A DNA stretch of 64,000 nt from Trichoplusia ni (GCF_003590095.1 NC_039495.1:3147589-3211588); one strand, 5' to 3'. Counted from the first letter of the stretch, positions 49,161 through 61,276 are shown. The notes: a model not told the origin generated them from the letters alone. Program-made: numbers and translations.

Positions 49161-50523
49161 TATTTTAATCTGAATCTTTATAATTTGTTACGAAAATGTC
49201 TTGTTTTACTATTTCCAAGAAACATTAGCTGTCCTTAGCTTATAGATTCATCAAGCTGCATAGTAAATCTCCTTAGATTTGAAATCAAAAATTCCACTTT
49301 CGTTTTTAATACGAAAATGCACATTCTATTCCTTACGAAAGCTGCGCAAACGCACGCAGCGGCGAGTTTGACGTTTAACAGAAAAATCTAAAATCATAAA
49401 GCACTAACACGGGCTTGTCATATCGGGTTGCGATTGCCTCTTGCATGCTAATGTTCTTGAGATCAGCGCTCTGTCACCTGTCGACGATCCAATCGAAATT
49501 GAATCTTATTTTCATATACCTAGGGTACTAGAATTATATGCGGCTGGTGGTATTGGTTCCCGGTATTGAGATGATAAGATAAGAATAGATAGAAAGTATT
49601 GGCTGCATCGCTGAATGCCGGAAATTGTTCAAATGTATGTGTTTGTACAAACTGATGAGTAAATTTTATATTATCAGGTGCTAATGTAAAAATGAAATCT
49701 TTTAGATGGTGTAATAATTCAGTAATGTATTTTTTTTTCAAAATGACCGCATATTATTGCTTGCTGACTGAACCAACCTTTCTACTAAAATTACAGCATC
49801 AAATAAAGACCTTTAACACTTAACACCAAACAAAATAAAAGAAAACCACACATTCAAAAATCGAATCCAAAAATTCCAATACCAGTCCATCTTGCATCGG
49901 TACGAAATTAATATGTCATGTTCACAGAGACTTTATTAGCGGTCGTGAACGAATATCAATAAAGTGCGCACGCGCATGCGGCGACATTTAATATTTCTCT
50001 ATAGTACGGAGATGCCGCAAGATAACCTCGAAGGATTTGCGAACTAACCATTGTTGGTAATGCTTGTCTCTGCAATTTTATGCGTAATTTTATTGTTATC
50101 ATGATCAGGTTTGGAGAAATGGTTAAGAGTTATTGAAAATGCGAGGACTGTCTAGCGTAGAGCGTTTGTATAGAATCTGATGTTTAGTTTGGTGCCAAGG
50201 ATGTTACTGGTGGAGCTAAAGCATGATTTAATCTGTAGGTGCTGGTATTGTCCATTTAGTATGTTATGGTATATTTTTAGAGGAAGGTAAAGAATACGGT
50301 CAGAAATCAGCTCGCGACAGATAGAAAAGACTAGCTGCAAGCTGACGAACTGTGGTAAAAAAGAATGCCGTGTGAAACATCTTTTAAAATAAGGATCCTG
50401 CATTAACATTTAATTATTTTGCATTGCAAAAATAATCAATTAACAGATCGGCCTTCTCATACTCACTGACAAGGTTTTTTCCATTGGGTAACTAGGGGTA
50501 AACAACACGGTAATATTTGAGTA
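49161..50523. other. Non-genic sequence with two G+C-richer patches
   Basis: 49325-49500 (GCGCAAACGCACGCAGCGGC) and 49945-50030 (TGCGCACGCGCATGCGGCG) are CpG-rich relative to their surroundings and might be regulatory. No coding sequence is supported. Confidence 0.35.
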
Positions 50524-50640
50524 AATCAAATCAAAAATAATTTATTCAAAATAAGCAAATTATAACGGACAACACCCGGTTTCGCCCACCCTTCACCGCT
50601 TCCTAAGTAGTTTTACTCCCAGAGATGAAACTTCACAACA
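50524..50640 (-). mobile_element. LINE-like 3' tail fragment
   Basis: It shares TTTCGCCCACCC and TCACCGCTTCCTAAGT with 27826-27965. On the minus strand it ends GAATAAATTATTTTTGATTT, a polyadenylation signal and tail. It is the second copy of this family here. Confidence 0.55.
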
Positions 50641-53130
50641 AACTCCAAAGCCCGCTGTCTTCCCATGTAAAATAGTCCCTAAACAAGACTGTAATAAATA
50701 TCTTTTAAAACTAAAAATATATCAAAATTGCGACATCCAAAACCTCCTCGATATGGTCATTGTAACAGTCGGGTAATATTAATAGACAAAACGAATGCTG
50801 TGTTTTGCATTCACCACGATACTCGCTGTTCGGTCACCTTTCATCTTGCTGATAGACATCACATGCGTCTGCGCATATGAAACGACTAGATATGGGAAAT
50901 GGAAGATCGGGCTTAGAAAGTATGAGGATTTTATTTATGTATCTTGCATCTTCTAAATATGGTGTGGTACTAGAAATTTCTATGGAATCTAATTACAAGA
51001 GAGAATCCAAAAAATGTTAGGCTTTCATTCCATATCTAAAAGTAGTTTTACAATTCCTACGTGACAAAGGAAGCATAATTTAAAACTAAAACCTTAAGCT
51101 GCTAATTTCCTTAATTGCTTTATTTTAAGTATTTTTGAACAAGCTACAGAAGAAAATTGGACCCATTTCTTTAGAACAAAAAAACTCTAATATCATCCAT
51201 CTCTCTTTAACTATCTCGTTTTGCAATACCTGTTATGACAATTAAAGTTCAATTGATAAAGAAACAATTCTCCAAGAGCTGAACCTCTACAGTCATTTTC
51301 AATTCAAACAGACCTTATAAAAATCCTCCTCAAAGCCATAAGTAAGTGCTGTGTGAACAGAGCTCGGTGTCAGCTAGTACCTCGGAGACCATAACTTCTA
51401 TATTTATGTCTTATTCCAAGCAAAGCTCCCGAATCGGATTAAGTTACATAAAGTCATTGTTTATGCTCTACCTTCGATTCTTTGTGATGTATCGGTTTTC
51501 TTGGTTTGGGGATCCGCTTGGTAAGATGAGTTTTCAATTTGGTCTCTTGTGTGATTATCTTATGCTTAAGTGTTTTTGTTTTTGTTTAAGGTAATGACTA
51601 TGTCTACGCAGGTGATAAGATTGATGCACGATAAATTTAAGTTTTGATTTAGTTTAGCTGGTATGTGTTTTCAATTTGAATCGTGTCAATGATAAAAAGA
51701 TTTGAGAAACAAATGATCAAATTGTTGGTAAAAAGGAAAATGGCAAGGCCTATAATTATTTCAGATTATCTCTTCGGATCTTTGCTACATCGTCTAATCT
51801 TTACGAATAAAATTAGGTCCTTGTCTATCAAGCTAAAGCATGATAGAACAACATGAAGTTTATCTTATAATCTGAACACTCATAGTCCTCAAAACAGATA
51901 ATTGTGACGTAATCCAGCTACCAATTCAAACATGACTCATTAATTACAACATTCTCATGGCAATATAAACAAAAATAAGTTATTTTGAATGTCACGAACC
52001 CATAATTTAAAGGAAACTACCCGAAAACGTACCTTACGAGACTACTGAGGCGATATTGTACCATAAATGACCATAACTTCTTTGAAAAGATAAAGTTTTT
52101 AGGCCAATTATGGGACGGGAGCGGTGTTTCCAAAAATCCCCTATATACTGTTTTATCTGTCATCAGACAATATACTTACGTGGTAGATGGTATCTTTATA
52201 ATTTACAAATTTATTTCGGAGCTCGAATCCCGAATATGATCTCCGGAATCATTTCTATTGTCATGCAGATAAGGTTCATAATTATGATTCTGTTTTGTTT
52301 GATTGTTGTCGCTAATAAGTTGGTTTTCACTAAAATTGTTAGTCACGAACGCGATGGCCAGTGTCTTTTACTGTTTACAAGGTGATATTAAAAGTTGACA
52401 CGCCATTTTGGTTTCGATACTTTTTTTAAAGCTGTGACGAAGTGCCGTCGTTCTGTTTTTGGTTTGTATTTAATGTTTTTGTGGACAGATGTGCGAGTTA
52501 AGAGCGCCAGCTATTAAGTTACCACCAAACAGTTGTAAGATCATTATTAACATATAATAACAACCTTATACTTCTTTAGAATTTATAGACAAATTATCTG
52601 ATAGTATACACACAAATTTAGTTCTTTTACTTTCCAGAGAAAATATAGAAGAATCGTAATTAATTCACAAATACAAACACTAAAGCTCTATTATAAAATA
52701 TTTAATTGGTTCTGTAAAGTTACTTATAAAGTCAATTAATGTTGTGTATGGCCCTCCCGTAAACAGTACTGTTAAAACAAACAAAAACAGTGTAAAACTC
52801 TTTTTTAGGTATAGTTTTATTATTGTCTATCAAAGTAGTAGAACAATGCGCGTGGGCAGCTTCCGTCGGAATTCAACAAAAAACAAAACTTTAAACAAAA
52901 TTATTTTGGGACCAACAATTTATCAAGCAATTATTAATTTCACCTGAAATAACAATTTTAATTGCTGATCATCTCGATAGACAAAAGATAATAAAAAAAT
53001 AACGACGCCCACCCAAATTAAACATCGAATGGCAAAACAGACGTAAAAATAAGAACAAATTTTTCAGTTTTTCAGCAAGTTAATGATGAGACAGGAAAAC
53101 AATTCGGTTCGCCACTGAAAAGGCTGAAAA
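50641..53130. other. Non-genic A+T-rich sequence
   Basis: The + frames at 51346-51594 and 52110-52385 are hydrophobic or mixed and lack splice context. No repeat is recognised. 52845-52875 is a short G+C-rich spot. Confidence 0.35.
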
Positions 53131-53371
53131 ATGAACGGAATCGTTTGTTGGAAGAAAGCCTTCGGTATAATGCGGAATGGTGAAAAGAATGGGGAAGACA
53201 AAAGGGCAATTGAAGTCGAAAATAATGAAGAACAAACAATTAACACACGACGTACCCGTGGCACTGGCCAGGGAGGCAGACCGGGCGCTGAGGACGGGAA
53301 ATATGGAGCTGATAGTAATGCAAAAAAACTTACAGTATAAAGATGAAATTATAACCCAATGCCAAAACTAG
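53131..53371 (+). pseudogene. Coding-like purine-rich segment with shifted frames
   Basis: All three + frames contribute protein-like pieces: one reads NERNRLLEESLRYNAEW (53124-53175) and stops; another reads EADRALRTGNMELIVMQKNL up to ITQCQN and a TAG (53371). The pieces look like parts of one charged, helix-forming protein broken by frameshifts. The segment is richer in G+C than the DNA around it. No splice sites or family could be assigned. A decayed gene, a retrocopy or a transposon ORF remnant are all possible. Confidence 0.3.
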
Positions 53372-53568
53372 ATACATCTAGGAATCAGCTTCATATGTAC
53401 GCAATATTAATTTGCATACATTTTGCATGAATGATATAGCATAATTAAATATATTTTGTTTAGTGTAATAATTTTAACCAGCTTTTGTAAAACACCTCAT
53501 TTGGTAAAAAAACAGTATTAAAAGAACCAATTATTTCTTCATACAATACTTTGTTTACCAAATTATTA

Positions 53569-53682
53569 TTAAAATTAATTTTACCGACATACTGTTTTGC
53601 TTACATTCGACATAATCACAAAATCAAAAGATTTTGTGGTTATGCCGAATGTATTTCACAGTAAAATAATAATTTTAATTCA
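53569..53682. repeat. Foldback element with a near-perfect 22-base hairpin core
   Basis: The core arms are 53604-53625 and 53630-53651, 22 bases each with 20 pairs and an AAAA loop. Outside them the arms stay alignable for about 30 more bases each (ATTAAAATTA on the left; its complement on the right) with one gap. This suits a foldback-type MITE. It is also long enough to fold like a small-RNA precursor. No flanking duplication was established. Confidence 0.6.
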
Positions 53683-55514
53683 CTTATAACATCCAGCTCC
53701 TGCTCTGGAATATGATTCTTCGAGAAAAAAAACCTCATGTATTGTTTTGGATTTACTTTTCCCTTTAAACAGAAAGGGTTGTGAAATCCACCCTAAGAAA
53801 AAATTCAACTCGAATGGAAGAAGAATGCCAACGTTTTTTCACCCGTTATGTATTTTTTTTATTTGTTTGTTTTTTAAAAATGTTTCATAATTGTTTCTCT
53901 TTGATCGAGATGGGCGGGCTTGGAAGGTCAGCCATTCTTCCATTGTTTTATTTAATTTTTTTTATCAAATATTTTTCCCTTTTTGTACTTATTTTCAATA
54001 GAAGCGTTAATTCTTTAGTGGAAAGTTTTTGCTGTTGTTTAAAAATTTCGTTTGATATCCATAGTACCTTGTATTTTATTTGATACTTAAACATTTTTAT
54101 GTTGAATAACTTGGTTAAGGACAATGGTTAATTGGGTATAAAAGGAAGCCTCGTATAAAGAGGTGTGTTGGAAACAAACCAGAAACAGTCGCAAACAAAG
54201 TGTCACATGTTTAGGGAGACAAGTGACATTTCTTCTGCAGGCAATAAAATCACTCAAGTTCTTTCCAGTATATTTCTGTTGACCTGACAAGTCTAACAGC
54301 TGTCTGACAATCGTCACTATGGGCGACTTTTACCCATAAGTTTAATACTGTATTTGTAACAGGGAATTTAATTGTAAAGTAACTAGAAAGTCTGACAACC
54401 ATCTTATTGAAACAATGGCTTACTTCCACGTAGTTAGTGAAATCTCCCGACTAATTTCAGACCAAACCGAAGCCCTTAATTCTAGTTCCTAGTTGCATCG
54501 TATAAATATAAATTATGACAAGATTTCAATACGAGAAAAATTAAATATATAACAAAACTTGAAACAAAAATATTCTCTAAGCCGTTTTAAACAAAACAAT
54601 ATAGACGATAATAAAAAGGTAAAAATTAATACTGATTGGAAAACAGCTATTTCCTCGGTATTACCGTTTAGGGGTGGGCACGTTAAGTAGGCCTCTAGAG
54701 ACCAACATTTGGCATTTTAGAAAAAAATGGCGAAAAACAAAATGGCAGGGCTAATCTAAATTAGTACGGTCAGCATACAAGTTAAATTATTTTCCTTAAA
54801 ATTGAATATGAAGTTTTAAATCAGAAAGCTAATTATTATATTGCTATTGTTGGTTCTTTTTGATAGTATTAAGGTGTTAGTAGTTTTGAGTTAAGTTTAG
54901 ACACTCAACTACATAAGAGGACATTTAAGAATTCTTTTATCTTTCAAAACAGTATTTATTGGAGAAAAAATAATGGGAACATGGGAAAGAACCCACTACA
55001 AAACAGCAACAATATACCCTTCTGTAATAATAATTTATTCTATATCTGTAATAATTTATTAAACAACAAAGTTATACAGTTTTGGATTTAGAAATTAAAT
55101 TATTTATTAAAGAAAAAATCATTCTGAGTTTTTCATTTGTTATGTTGTCGCTACACAAATCGGAGCCAATAGCAATTCGTCGTATTTTTTTATTTTGTAA
55201 TTAGTATTAACAGAAGTAGTCCATTAAGATTATATTTTTAAATTCGGGGGAGCTCAGAATTAAGTCAATAGTCTTCGGAACGTAGAGTTAACGTTTTGTT
55301 TTCCCGTAAATAGGTTCTATAACCCTCTTGAGGAATATTTAAATGTAAACCTTAAAGAAAATGCCTAATTTTAAATGTTCGGTAGTAAAATTTCCACCCG
55401 TCAATCTCTGAGTCTGAATAGCAAAATGGCACAAAAACTACAGGTAAAACAAAATTTCAATAGACGTCGTGTTTAAATAGACCTTACTATATTTAAGGTA
55501 AAATAATACCAGCT
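53683..55514. other. Non-genic A+T-rich sequence
   Basis: The 100-codon + frame at 53781-54083 is F-rich and not supported; the minus frame at 54087-54317 likewise. At 55426-55443 an ATG in good context (CAAAATGG) reads MAQKLQ up to CAG followed by GTAAAA; it could be a tiny first coding exon or chance. Confidence 0.35.
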
Positions 55515-55605
55515 TATAGATTTCCTACTGCTGGGCATAATAGGTCTCCTTCCAAAGAGGGAAGGAGTAAACACTGACCACCACGATTGTTCTGGTAATA
55601 ATTAT
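55515..55605 (-). mobile_element. LINE 3' tail fragment, minus strand
   Basis: On the minus strand it reads CAGAACAATCGTGGTGGTCA, a CTCCTTCCCTCTTTGG block and TATGCCCAGCAGTAGGAA, in the order of the 36285-36430 tail. It is moderately decayed. Confidence 0.55.
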
Positions 55606-56226
55606 ATGATATGATCTTTTAAAATGCCACCCCCGTGTAAGGGAATATAACATGTCCACATCGCAAAACATGTTTTTCACTGTCAAAAACCGAATCCGTA
55701 AAAAAAATCGACTTCTTTGCTAGGTTTATTAGATGCATCCCTCTTACAGACGTACAGACATCAGTGCCATATTATTAGGTTTCCATTTTACATGTAGAAA
55801 ATTACAATACAAAAATCAAAATATACATTTTCAACATCACTACAGCAAAACTAGCTACAAAAAACAACAGACCATCTTACCCTCAACAATAGCATGATAA
55901 TTAATTAAAAATTGTCAAAGTATGGTATAAAGTCGATAGGACAAGGATCTCTTGACATCGGGACAACGTCTGTAGGCTGTAGGGTCCTTCAGACCTCCAG
56001 AAAGGGTTGTTACAGTCTACAAACTCGAAAATATCCAAACTGTTGATTTGTAGAGTTTTCCGATGGCTGCTGCCGTGTTGGCTTGGAGATTTTACTGTCA
56101 TTGTTTTTGGTATAAATAATTGTACTGAAAAAAATTGCTATTTTATTGTTTTTTTTTTCTTTAGGAGGGCGTTGGCTTTTGGCTACCTAAAGATTGTGTT
56201 TTGTTTTTTTAAGTTATCTACTATTG
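55606..56226. other. Non-genic sequence with an unsupported minus frame
   Basis: The minus frame 56101-55901 (66 codons) contains LDIFEFVDCNNPFWRSEG and has fair composition, but no splice or start context confirms it. Nothing else is seen. Confidence 0.3.
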
Positions 56227-56700
56227 AAATGAAACTACTTTTACGGATTTTATCGCGGTTTAATTTTAGATTTTAGTTCCCGACGTTTCGAAACCTTTGC
56301 AGGTATCATGGTCACGGGCAGACTGAGATGGCGTTCGTCTTGACAGAAGATGTTGCTCATTCTACCTTCATATTTTAATTAAGTATTTGTGGTCTGACCT
56401 ACGCAGTATGAGCTCACTGTGTCTTGATGTCTTGCAGCGCTGCTCTTGGGTTTGGCCTTGAGTTTATTTATTATTGGATCCCAAGTAGGTGATATCTTCC
56501 AGCCATCTTCTCTTTTGAAATTAGGGTGTTTTTTTTAATCTCAATAGCCTCGCGAAACATCCTAGGTAGGAATTTGGATTCTCTAGCGAGGATCTGTCGT
56601 TGGTCAAATCTAATATAATGGCTGGAACATGTTCAGCATGTTCGGCGACTGCAGACTTCGTTGAGCGGCTTCTACAATTGTAATGTCATTTTATGGAAAC
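56227..56700 (-). mobile_element. Penelope-like element, C-terminal coding remnant and 3' tail
   Basis: On the minus strand, frames near 56690-56400 give AVAEHAEHV, then after a shift LARESKFLPRMFREAIEIKK, then in another frame further related sequence (for example KPKSSAARHQDTVSSYC). This order is what I expect at the end of Penelope-like ORFs, after the GIY-YIG endonuclease. At least two frameshifts and several stops disable it. Downstream lies a tail with stem GATACC (56307-56302), loop TGCAAA and GGTTTC, followed by GAAACGTCGG, and then the block shared with 3326-3452. Penelope-like elements are known to carry hammerhead ribozymes in such tails; here the 3' half of that fold is recognisable and the 5' core CUGANGA is not intact. 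Confidence 0.65.
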
Positions 56701-56765
56701 AGTTTTTGAATTGAATATGAAGGCAAGAGTTTAGTTTTAAAACTAGATCGATCTTAATTTGACTG

Positions 56766-56945
56766 CACGTATAGCCGAGTGGTATACGTCAGCGAGTAGC
56801 ACGCTAACTGAACGCGCCTCGTCGCGGGTTCAATCCTCGCGTAAGTAAAACAAAAATTTGACATTCACAAAAGCTTGTTCTGAGTCCTGGATGCCTTATG
56901 CATGTGACTTGAATGTTTGAAAAACGAACGAACACGATGATTAAG
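56766..56945 (+). mobile_element. tRNA-derived SINE
   Basis: The pol III A box TAGCCGAGTGGT (56772-56783) and B box GGTTCAATCCT (56827-56837) are 55 bases apart, as in a tRNA. The body continues with GCTTGTTCTGAGTCCTGGAT and CATGTGACTTGAATGTTTG, which I recognise as a common noctuid SINE body. The acceptor-stem ends do not pair as in a functional tRNA. Confidence 0.75.
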
Positions 56946-59224
56946 TTCATTAGCGCAAGTCTAAATTTTTTTGTATGTAAACAATAGAAAGTAGAGATTC
57001 AGTACAAAGGCCATACGTAATAGGACCTCCAATAGCATTCCGTAACAAAGGTTTGTTTTTCTCGTGATTTTCCGACAGATTGTCCCTAGGGCACTACACT
57101 CGATGGTGCTCTAAGCTCTCGAAATGCTTAAAGCTTCGGGAAGCACTTGATCACTCTTCCCCGCCTGTATCCCAAGATGTTTTTATAATACATTGATTGT
57201 AGAGCTATATCTTTGTGTTTGGATAAAGTGACGTCAGGTTTGAAGGAATTGGATTTTGTTTTGTTTTGACAGTTTTTAATGGTGGAACAAATTTTTAGCA
57301 GTGAATATTTTTTTTTATTATAACCGAAAATTTAAAAGTTGTGTTTGAAACGATAGTAAACAAGGTATTTTAAAATAAAATTACGTTAAGACAAATACAC
57401 ATCTTTATAATTAACAATTATGGGTTCTTACTAAAAAAAAGCCGTAGAATAATTTATGAAATGAAATTATTTATTCTGCAAATAGGATATTTTTTATCAC
57501 TTTTACATGTCTTTTTTGAGAACGATGGAGCTGACTTTCCAAAGAAGAAATGTCGAAAAAAACCCAGGAGTCGCAGTCTCTTTTAAAGTCCAGACAATTT
57601 TCAAATTCGAGTGTATAAACTAATGCAGAGTATTTCAATAAATTGATAATATACCTGCATAAGGTTTATATTACAAAAAAAAATGTATAAAAAAAGATTT
57701 AAAAAATAATAACGCAAATGAGTTGCATGTTATTAAATCAAATAATAATTAATATTAACAAAAATAAATTCATGCAAAAGCACAAAAATGTCACATATGT
57801 ATAAGATTATATGCAAAAGCACAAAACATGTCAATAATTATGTACATTAATAATGATAGCTGTATAAGCGAGCAGTTCAATCCCAAGCATTTTTATCATT
57901 TAAATAATCTGATATTTTGTAATATCCTTTTCCGGATAGTTTTAATTTAATAAAAGTTTTACCTAATTACATCCTTCAAGACAATAACAAATTCGCACAT
58001 CGATAATCTTCAAAGCATTTAATAAAATCAACACATTCATTACTCTTAACAACGCAACGTCTTCTAAATTGAAAAAAAAACTATCACACCGTTACTTTTA
58101 ACACAAATCAATGAATCACAACTCCACTTATCTCGAATAAAAATCAAAATCGAAGAACGACGATGAAAACTCATAAAACAATTTTAATTTCTAATCAATA
58201 CAAAATTACAACTCAATCAAAACGTGAAATTTAACATCTCTTATTCAGAAGCCAATAATTGGAAAACGGCATCCATAATTTCAATCATTTGTATCCATTA
58301 AACAAGGGAACAAACAAACAAACAAATCCAATCGGCCAATTTCGGGCCCTGCCGATCGCTCCTGCCGAAATCAATTAGCTCCTTGTAATCTTCTAAACAA
58401 ACTTACACAAACACTTCTCAAATTGAAAAGTAAACTCTAAAATGATACAGATAAGTTTGAATTTTTGTAATTCGTCTCCGAACAGAGCCTTGCCAACATA
58501 ATCGTAGGATGTACAACCCAGACGTCTTGGATTACCGAAAATTGCTACCAAACGAAAATACCAACATACAATCATTATATTTTTTTTTCTTAGTTTTCGA
58601 TATGAAAAAAAAAGTCAGCGAATAACTTATGCGATGCAATGACCGCGGGCGGCGACATCAAAAGGGTTAGTGGCGAGATGTTTTGTCTCGTTCTCCCTTA
58701 TAGATTTATTGATGTTTGAGTGAGATGGAGATATGATGTTGAAGATAAAAAATGCCCTTTAAGTCGGTATGAAGCGATGCCGACGTTTATAAATACGTTC
58801 TATAGTGTCAAATGAACAAAGTATCATGGTTACTGGGGGTACGAATCGCGAATACTTATTTGTTTTAAATGAAAGACTTATGAGCTGTATGTTAAGTGTC
58901 AAATTTGTCGGGTCGTAACGATTTGATGTTAACAGTATGTACTAAATTGTTTGCTTAGCGATCTTTATTTCGAACGAATTGGTAGAGGATAAAAAGTTGA
59001 AATTCTTGTGTAAGATCTTTCACTCCTGGTTACTAGTTAAGATTGCTTGGAAGAGCTATTTAACTGTGTGACGCCTAAGATTATGCGCGGGCACTAAGTT
59101 TTCAAATGGTTTAAAATGGTTGACCCTAAGAACTTATCAATGCATGCATGCCGCTTGCTGGCACAGGCTTGCTTAGATTGATCTGGTCGTTTCTTCAAGA
59201 GGCCAGTCCAAAGAAATAATTTAC
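56946..59224. other. Non-genic sequence with two distinct patches
   Basis: 57065-57165 is G+C-richer (CCCTAGGGCACTACACTCGA, TCTTCCCCGCCTGTATCCC) and might be an old repeat. 58320-58400 combines TCGGCCAATTTCGGGCCC and GAAATCAATTAGC and looks like a conserved non-coding element. No gene is supported. Confidence 0.35.
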
Positions 59225-59262
59225 CACGACTATAGTAGTTTCTTAGGTTTACGCGAATGTTT
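59225..59262 (-). repeat. Small fragment of the Penelope-like tail
   Basis: On the minus strand it contains CATTCGCGTAAACCTAAGAA, matching the end of the 3326-3452 tail. Too short for more. Confidence 0.4.
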
Positions 59263-59481
59263 TACCACGATTATCCACAGTAATGCGCAAAGTCGCGTCA
59301 TGACAACATCATACACTGTTTTTTGGAACCCGGGTTCAAACTCCAATTGACAAAGTTTTCTTACCGAATTAGACCATATAAGAATATTAAGTTTTGCAGC
59401 ATAAGAGCCAGCCTTATTCGCCGAGACGTCTATAAAAAAAATGCGATATCATTCCTTACCCTTACATTCATTTCTTACTTT

Positions 59482-59627
59482 CTGGGGTCCGTACCCAAGG
59501 AGTAAATACTTAACCCTGTTACTGAGGCACCTCTGCCCGTCTGTCACCAGGCTATATTTCATGAAAAGCAGTTGAAATTTCACAGATGCTGAGTTATTGA
59601 TGCCACTATAACAACAAATATTAAATT
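59482..59627 (+). repeat. Interspersed repeat, copy 3 of 3
   Basis: GGGGTCCGTACCCAAGGAG, CCCGTCTGTCACCAGGCTAT and GATGCCACTATAACAACAAA follow the order of the copies at 39660 and 44836. It ends just before the nested cluster. Confidence 0.55.
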
Positions 59628-59649
59628 AGACGTTCATATTATATTTGTT

Positions 59650-59657
59650 GCATGATA
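59650..59657. repeat. Left target-site duplication of the interrupted SINE
   Basis: GCATGATA here is repeated at 61468-61475, bounding the SINE and everything nested in it. Confidence 0.75.
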
Positions 59658-59732
59658 TAATATTATAATATATCGTGGGGCAACTCACACACGGTTTTCT
59701 GATCCCAAGCTAAGCAGAGCTTGTGTTATGGT

Positions 59733-61276
59733 CAGGGACCGGCCGGATACTCATTGAAAGGGTTTTTGAAGGGGTTTTTTTAAGCGCTTCAAGAAAAAAC
59801 CCTATGACATATGTTACACCTTCGAACGGATTACTGTAACCCTGTTCCGAACAGGTTACCCTTTACTACCCTGTAACACTGTAACAGGGTAACCCACTCC
59901 AACCTAAGACAATGCAATATGCACTCTTTATCATAGACATTAGTTTGAAAATAGTATAACCACGAGCGCACGTGACATCTTACCGCCCAGCGGCGCCATT
60001 GTTGCATTTACCGAGCGACTTGTAAACATGGAATAAAAATCATTGTGGATATGATCTTACAGTTTAATTTTGCTTGTCGCACTTTTCAAACGTTGTGATA
60101 TATATTTTTCGTGTCTATACTTGTAGACCAGGGTCGATAATTTTTAAAACCAAAAAAAAAAAATAGTAGGATGAAACCCATTAGAAAAGGAGGGGAATAT
60201 TATAAAAATGAAAGAAAAAATAATTTACGGGTGATCTGAGGTCGGGAAGGGGGTGGGAGTGACGTTTGAAGAGTAAAAAACGGTTTTTATCGATTTCCGG
60301 CAAAACTAAAATTCGTATCGAAAAAAGTCAAATGGCAAAGTTCTAAAAGAAAAAGATCTAAAACTTTTGTGTTTACATTTTTTTCACATAACCTCAAAAT
60401 TTATGTGAAAAATCTAAAAAACCAAGATTGTGGTTTTTTATTTTTATCTTTTACAAAAATTTATTTTTGTAACGAAATTTGGTGAAAACTTAATTTTTGT
60501 GTCCCAAATACGCTGTAATTTATTTGATTAAAAATATTTATTTTTTCACCTTATTTTGAATTAATATAAAAAAACACTCTAATTTAAAATCGAAAATTCA
60601 CCCGTCAAATCTTCTCAGAAAATGCAAAAAATGAAAAAAAACTTGTATTCGATTTTTTTTTAAATTATTATAAATAATTTCATCTAAAAAATTTGATCTC
60701 ATTTTGTGTTCAATAGACCAATAATCGAGGAAGGTTTTAGGCTAGGTATATAAAATTACGCTGCAACTAATAGGAGCGAAGATTTAATGGAAAATGTGGC
60801 AAATACGGGGAAAAATATTAATCTTCGAGGGCTTTCGTTCAAAAATTCCTAACTTATATCTTCTAACCACGCGGACGAAGTCGCGGGCAACAGCTAGTTA
60901 CCTATATGACGTTTCGCGCGTAGGTAGTTTGTCCGAGAGGCGCGAGTCGCGGCGCGACGCGTCGGCGATAGAAGAAAATCAGCTGTAGTCTTAGTAAAGC
61001 AATGAGGGGCCGCTAGGGTGCAAGTATGCAGCTCAAGTTTAGTGGGTAATTCAGGGTAACACGAATAAAAGCCTTTCGTGAAGGTAACCACTTCAAAGGG
61101 TTAAGTTATTGAAGGGGTTAACCCCTTCACGTGGTTACCATAATGAAGGTGTTAACCATTTCGCTGGGTTTCGAGGATGTAACTCGAACAAAAGGTAACA
61201 CTGCGATATGAGTTACCCCGTGTACGGGTTACCCTGTCAAACGGCTTAACTCTAAAGTGGGGTTGTCCGGTCCCTG
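59733..61276. mobile_element. Non-autonomous hAT element, about 1.54 kb, with perfect 8-base duplication
   Basis: The ends are CAGGGACCGG (59733-59742) and CCGGTCCCTG (61267-61276), perfect 10-base terminal inverted repeats of the CAGGG type seen in hAT transposons. The 8-base target duplication GTTATGGT is perfect at 59725-59732 and 61277-61284; 8 bases is the hAT hallmark. Subterminal regions are full of GGTTACC and GGGTAAC words in both orientations, a pattern typical of transposase-binding subterminal repeats. There is no transposase frame, so it would need one in trans. The middle (60120-60897) is foreign: an A-rich segment and a Helitron end. Confidence 0.9.
60702..60897 (+). mobile_element. 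5'-truncated Helitron-like end inside the hAT element
   Basis: It matches the last 190 bases of the 45302-45573 element (GCTGCAACTAATAGGAGCGA, CTTATATCTTCTAACCACGC) and ends in CTAG (60894-60897) followed by T. The expected 5' end is absent; upstream (60121-60700) is an A-rich segment containing GGTCGGGAAGGGGGTGGGAG that I believe is repetitive but cannot classify. A 5' candidate TCTATACTTG lies at about 60114. The frame at 60794-60988 is not a gene. Confidence 0.65.

Noticed and set aside
53781..54083. 100-codon + frame with F-rich segments
   Set aside because: Explained by T-rich sequence; no membrane-protein family or splice context.
56766..56845. Apparent tRNA gene on the + strand
   Set aside because: Boxes are present but the acceptor stem does not pair, and a SINE body follows.
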